The notes under the pieces are model-generated. The model was not told the origin of the DNA, did no database searches, and was given only the letters and a program-made list of their open reading frames with translations. Shown piece by piece: positions 60,233 to 64,000 of a stretch of 64,000 nt of DNA. Location of the stretch: positions 124,001 to 188,000 of the forward strand of contig JAKADC010000005.1 in assembly GCA_021820845.1 (NCBI GenBank), read 5' to 3'. The stretch comes from Pseudomonadota bacterium (GTDB taxonomy: Bacteria > Pseudomonadota > Gammaproteobacteria > Burkholderiales > Thiobacillaceae). Within the stretch, counting starts at the first letter, position 1. The number at the start of each line of letters is the position of its first letter. A program made the translations under genes and the position numbers.

Positions 60233-60238
60233 TATAAT
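60233..60238 (+). promoter_or_regulatory. Candidate -10 box TATAAT upstream of phoU
   Basis: Consensus hexamer about 30 nt before the phoU start; -35 not clear. Confidence 0.4.
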
Positions 60239-60269
60239 CAGAGACGAGAAACTGGAGGGACTGATAAAA

Positions 60270-60971
60270 ATGCCAACGGAACACACCTACAAGCAGTTTG
60301 ACGCCGAGCTGGAAGCCGTGCGCGCCAACGTGCTGAAAATGGGTGGCCTGGTCGAGGAACAGATCGTGAACGCCATCGAGGCGCTCATCCAGGGCGACAT
60401 GAAGCTCGCCGATCAGGTGGATGCCAACGATCACAACGTCAACGCGCTGGAAGTGGCCATCGACGAGGACTGCACGCACATCATCGCGCGGCGCCAGCCC
60501 ACCGCGTCCGACCTGCGCATGGTGATGATGGTGGTCAAGACCATCACCGATCTCGAACGCATCGGCGACGAGGCCGCCAAGATCGCCCGCATGGCGCGGC
60601 TGATCCACCAGACCGAGCGCATCAGCCTGCCGCGCTTTTCCGAAGTCAAGTACATGGGCGATCTGGTGCTCGACATGTTGCGCAAGGCGCTCGACAGCTT
60701 TGCCCGCCTGGACGCCACCAAGGCGGTCGAGATCGCTCGCCAGGATCAGGCGGTGGACGAGGAGTTCCGCCTCAACCTGCGCCACCTCATCACCTTCATG
60801 ATGGAGGACCCGCGCACGATTTCGGTCTTCATCGACATCCTGTTCGTCACCAAGGCGATCGAGCGGATGGGCGACCACGCGAAGAACATGTCGGAATACG
60901 TGGTGTACATGGTGAAGGGCAAGGACGTGCGCCACACGTCGCTGGAGGAAATCGAGAAGGAAGTCCTCTAG
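60270..60971 (+). CDS. phoU: Phosphate signaling complex protein PhoU
   Basis: Two PhoU repeats, RQPTASDLRMVMMVVKTITDLERIGDEAAKIA, AIERMGDHAKNMSEYVVYMVKG. Confidence 0.96.
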   Translation: MPTEHTYKQFDAELEAVRANVLKMGGLVEEQIVNAIEALIQGDMKLADQVDANDHNVNALEVAIDEDCTHIIARRQPTASDLRMVMMVVKTITDLERIGDEAAKIARMARLIHQTERISLPRFSEVKYMGDLVLDMLRKALDSFARLDATKAVEIARQDQAVDEEFRLNLRHLITFMMEDPRTISVFIDILFVTKAIERMGDHAKNMSEYVVYMVKGKDVRHTSLEEIEKEVL

Positions 60972-60986
60972 ACGCGACGACGCCTT

Positions 60987-61024
60987 CCATGAAAAACGGG
61001 CGCCGCGGCGCCCGTTTTTCATGG
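60987..61024. terminator. 38-bp perfect palindrome, likely bidirectional terminator between phoU and yggX
   Basis: CCATGAAAAACGGGCGCCG/CGGCGCCCGTTTTTCATGG with A/T tracts, between convergent genes. Confidence 0.85.
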
Positions 61025-61036
61025 ATGCGAAGGTGC

Positions 61037-61312
61037 TTACTTGCTGGGCGGCACGTATCCCGCCGCGACGTCGACGCTGCCGCCGCCGAAAAAGTAACGG
61101 TCCATCTGCTCCATCAGGTACGCGCGCGCCTGCGGATCCGCCAGGTTGAGGCGGTTTTCGTTGATGAGCATGGTCTGGTGGCGCTGCCAGCCGCCCCAGG
61201 CTTCCTTCGACACGTTCTCGAATATCTTCTTGCCCAGCTCGCCCGGCACAGGCTGGAAGGCCAGGCCTTCGGCTTCGCGTCCGAGCTTCACACAATTCAC
61301 CATGCGCGTCAT
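61037..61312 (-). CDS. yggX: Oxidative damage protection / Fe(2+)-trafficking protein
   Basis: [52 protein letters not shown]. Confidence 0.95.
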   Translation of the reverse strand: MTRMVNCVKLGREAEGLAFQPVPGELGKKIFENVSKEAWGGWQRHQTMLINENRLNLADPQARAYLMEQMDRYFFGGGSVDVAAGYVPPSK

Positions 61313-61335
61313 TTCCTGCTCCTTCGATTCAATAT

Positions 61336-61671
61336 TCAGTCGTCCGATTTTAACCCAAGCCGCTTCTCTATTCGCCTTGCGAACACGGTCATTTCCTTGG
61401 CCGCCTGCTTGTCGCCACGCGCCTCGGCGACGGCGATGCCCTGCCGGTACGCCGCCAGCGCGTCGTTCCACGCCTCGGCCTCGGCCAGCGCCTTGCCCAG
61501 GAGCTTCCATGCCGCCGAATACTTCGGATCGTGCTCGACGGCACGGCGCAAATGCTCGGCGGCCGTCCGCGCCTCGCCCAGCTTGAGGTACTCGTTGCCC
61601 AGCGCGTATCGCAGCATGGCGTTGTCGCGGCCGGCTGCGAGCATGGCAAGGAAGTTTTCGGGTCCGGACAT
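61336..61671 (-). CDS. Tetratricopeptide-repeat protein
   Basis: [58 protein letters not shown]. Confidence 0.8.
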   Translation of the reverse strand: MSGPENFLAMLAAGRDNAMLRYALGNEYLKLGEARTAAEHLRRAVEHDPKYSAAWKLLGKALAEAEAWNDALAAYRQGIAVAEARGDKQAAKEMTVFARRIEKRLGLKSDD

Positions 61672-61789
61672 TCAGGTCACGCGATGATCGTGAGGAATTC
61701 GGGTTTGCAGGGAAGTTTCACGGGGCCGATCCAGTGATTCATAGACCGGACCGGGCAAAGTTTCCACAAGGACGTCCGGCGAGATGCGC

Positions 61790-63247
61790 TCACGCACGCC
61801 AGAACGTCCGCGTGAACAGCACGAACACCGTCATCAGCTCGAGCCGCCCGAGCAGCATCGTGAACGTGCAGACCCAGGTCTGGAAGTCGTTCAGCACGCT
61901 GTAGTTGGTCGCGGGCCCGACCTGATTCAATCCGGGGCCGGCGTTGTTGATGCAGGCGATGATGGCGGAAAAGGCAGAAACGAAGTCCAGCCCGCTCGCC
62001 ACCAGGATCAGGGTCAGGGCGAGAACGCTGCTGATGTAGAGCATCACGAACACCTGCACGGCGAACGCCACCTGGTTGGACACCGGAAGCCCGCCCACCT
62101 TGATCGGCAGCACCGCGGTGGGGTGGATCTGCCGCTGCAGTTCGCGCTGGCTTTGCTTGAACATCAGCAGGCTGCGGATCATCTTGATGCCGCCGCCGGT
62201 CGAGCCCGAACTGACCGTCACGCAACTCAGGAGCAGCATCCAAAGCGGCACGAAAAACGGCCAGCGATTGAAGTCGGCGCTGGCGAAGCCGCAATCCGTC
62301 GCCAGCGAAACCAGGTTGAAGCTGACGTGGCGCAGCGCGGTCCAGTAGCTCGGATAGATTCCCGCGTGCCATACGTAAAGCGCTGCGGCGATGCAGCTGA
62401 CCAGCACCAGCACCAGCATGGGCAGCACTTCCGGATCGGCCCGGTAGGCCCGCAGGCTGCGGCTGCGGAAGGCCAGGAAGTGCGTGGCGAAGTTCATCGC
62501 GGCGAGCAGCATGAAAACGATCAGGACGGCTTCGATCGCGGGGGAATCGAAGTAGCCGACGCTGGCGTCGTGCGTCGAGAAGCCGCCCAGTCCCATGGCC
62601 GAAAAGGCGTGGCAGACGGCGTCGAACCAGTTCATTCCGGCGAGCTTGAGCGCCACGATGCAGGCCGCGGTAATCGCGGCGTAAACCAGCCAGAGCGACT
62701 TGGCCGTATCCGCGATTCGCGGCGTCAGCTTCGAGTCCTTCATGGGTCCCGGCGTTTCGGCCTTGAAGAGCTGGCGTCCGCCGATTCCCAGCATGGGAAG
62801 AATGGCCACCGCGAGCACGATGATGCCCATCCCGCCGAGCCAGTTGAGCAGGTGCCGCCACAGGTTGATGGAACGCGGCAGCGCGTCCAGGCCCGACAGG
62901 ACCGTCGCGCCGGTCGTCGACAGGCCCGAAGCGGTTTCGAAATACGCGTCGGTGAAACTCAGTCCGGGCAGGAAATTCAGCAGGGGCAGGGTGGCGAAGG
63001 CGGGGAGCACAGCCCATACCAGGACCACCAGGAGGAAGCCGTCGCGGGTCTGCAGCTCGCGCTTGTTGTGGCGGGTAAAAAGCCAGGTCAGCAGGCCCGA
63101 GCCGAAGGTGATCAGGAAGGCCTCGTCGTAGGCATGCAGCGCCGCATCCTGCCAGACGAAGGCGACGCCCAGCGGCAGCAGCATGGTGAAGGCGAAAATC
63201 AGCACCACCAGACCCAGCACGTGCAGGATAGGAAGGATGCGGCGCAT
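61790..63247 (-). CDS. trkH: TrkH-type potassium uptake protein
   Basis: ETASGLSTTGATVL, MGLGGFSTHDAS, SSGSTGGGIKMIR, NNAGPGLNQVGP selectivity repeats. Confidence 0.95.
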   Translation of the reverse strand: MRRILPILHVLGLVVLIFAFTMLLPLGVAFVWQDAALHAYDEAFLITFGSGLLTWLFTRHNKRELQTRDGFLLVVLVWAVLPAFATLPLLNFLPGLSFTDAYFETASGLSTTGATVLSGLDALPRSINLWRHLLNWLGGMGIIVLAVAILPMLGIGGRQLFKAETPGPMKDSKLTPRIADTAKSLWLVYAAITAACIVALKLAGMNWFDAVCHAFSAMGLGGFSTHDASVGYFDSPAIEAVLIVFMLLAAMNFATHFLAFRSRSLRAYRADPEVLPMLVLVLVSCIAAALYVWHAGIYPSYWTALRHVSFNLVSLATDCGFASADFNRWPFFVPLWMLLLSCVTVSSGSTGGGIKMIRSLLMFKQSQRELQRQIHPTAVLPIKVGGLPVSNQVAFAVQVFVMLYISSVLALTLILVASGLDFVSAFSAIIACINNAGPGLNQVGPATNYSVLNDFQTWVCTFTMLLGRLELMTVFVLFTRTFWRA

Positions 63248-63250
63248 GGT

Positions 63251-64000
63251 TCAGAAGAAGCCGAAACCGACCTGAAGCAGTTTTTCCACCCTGGGAATGA
63301 TGCGCTTGTTGAGGACGAACACGATGAGGTGATCTTCCGCCTCGATCAGCGTGTCGTGATGGACGATGATGACGTCGTTGTTGCGGATGATCGCCGCGAC
63401 CGTTGCGCCGTCGGGCAGGTCGATCTCCGCGAGGCGCCGGCCGACGACGCGCGAGGTCTTCGCATCGCCGTGCACCGCCACCTCGAGCACCTCGGCGGCG
63501 CCGCGCCGCAATGAATGCACGGCGACCATGTCGCCGCGGCGGATCTTGGACAGGAGCGGCCCGACCGTTGCCTGGGCGGGCGAGATCGCGATGTCGATCT
63601 GGCCCCCCTGCACCAGGTCGACGTAGGCCGAGCGATTGATCAGCGCGATCACGCGGTGCGCGCCCATCCGCTTGGCCAGCAGCGCGGACATGATGTTGTC
63701 TTCGTCGTCGTTGGTGAGCGCGCAGAAGACGTCCATCGACGCGATGTGCTCCTGCTCGAGCAGCTCCTCGTCGGTCGCATCGCCCTGCAGCACCAGCGTG
63801 TGATGGAGCTGCTCGGCCAGCAGCTTGCTGACCGACTTGTTGTGGTCGATGACCTTGACGTCGTAATCGCGTTCGATGCGCGCGGCCAGCCGCCGCCCGA
63901 TGTTGCCGCCGCCGGCGATCATGACTTTCCTGACCGGCCGCTCGATGCGGCGCAATTCGCGCATCACCGAGGGAATATCCCCCTTGCGCGCGAGAAAGAA
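63251..64000 (-). CDS. trkA: Trk system NAD-binding protein TrkA, C-terminal portion, 5' end outside window
   Basis: KVMIAGGGNIGRRLAARIERDYDVKVIDHN RCK domain and TrkA-C; 3 nt from trkH. Confidence 0.95.
   Translation of the reverse strand, partial: FFLARKGDIPSVMRELRRIERPVRKVMIAGGGNIGRRLAARIERDYDVKVIDHNKSVSKLLAEQLHHTLVLQGDATDEELLEQEHIASMDVFCALTNDDEDNIMSALLAKRMGAHRVIALINRSAYVDLVQGGQIDIAISPAQATVGPLLSKIRRGDMVAVHSLRRGAAEVLEVAVHGDAKTSRVVGRRLAEIDLPDGATVAAIIRNNDVIIVHHDTLIEAEDHLIVFVLNKRIIPRVEKLLQVGFGFF

Overview
This 64-kb, GC-rich window looks like the chromosome of a betaproteobacterial denitrifier; a Thiobacillus-like lineage is my inference, not proven. It is almost fully coding. I saw no tRNA or rRNA genes, CRISPR arrays, IS elements or prophage. 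Main blocks in order: (i) end of a PbpG-type endopeptidase, an AEC transporter and a beta-hydroxyacid dehydrogenase; (ii) a nitrite-reductase/heme d1 locus: DNR-like Crp/Fnr regulator, divergent nirI-nirS-nirC-nirF-nirDL(fused)-nirG-nirH-nirJ-nirN, with FNR-type boxes; (iii) a porin, an MBL hydrolase, a thioredoxin-fold+HEAT protein, an EamA transporter, an MltB-type transglycosylase, a NAGGN-type amidotransferase, SrkA kinase, class II RNR, patatin, GIY-YIG, EAL/HDOD, GcvR-like and AI-2E genes; (iv) opgG-opgH-opgD; (v) an IclR-regulated cluster: transketolase/phosphoketolase-like TPP enzyme, DUF1537 four-carbon acid sugar kinase, glcD-glcE-glcF, and an ETHE1-like persulfide dioxygenase; (vi) mobA, GT39, M48 protease, rpmE-rho-trxA, fdxA, AddB/AddA-like genes, argJ, DUF815 ATPase, Nudix-ThiE fusion, phoU, yggX, TPR, trkH-trkA. 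The best candidate for something under-described is the IclR/TPP-enzyme/DUF1537/GlcDEF cluster. Next are the shortened NirI with a low-complexity linker, the abutting FNR boxes at nirS, the nirS-nirC hairpin, and the orphan NAGGN-type amidotransferase. All family calls are from motif and sequence recognition without database searches.
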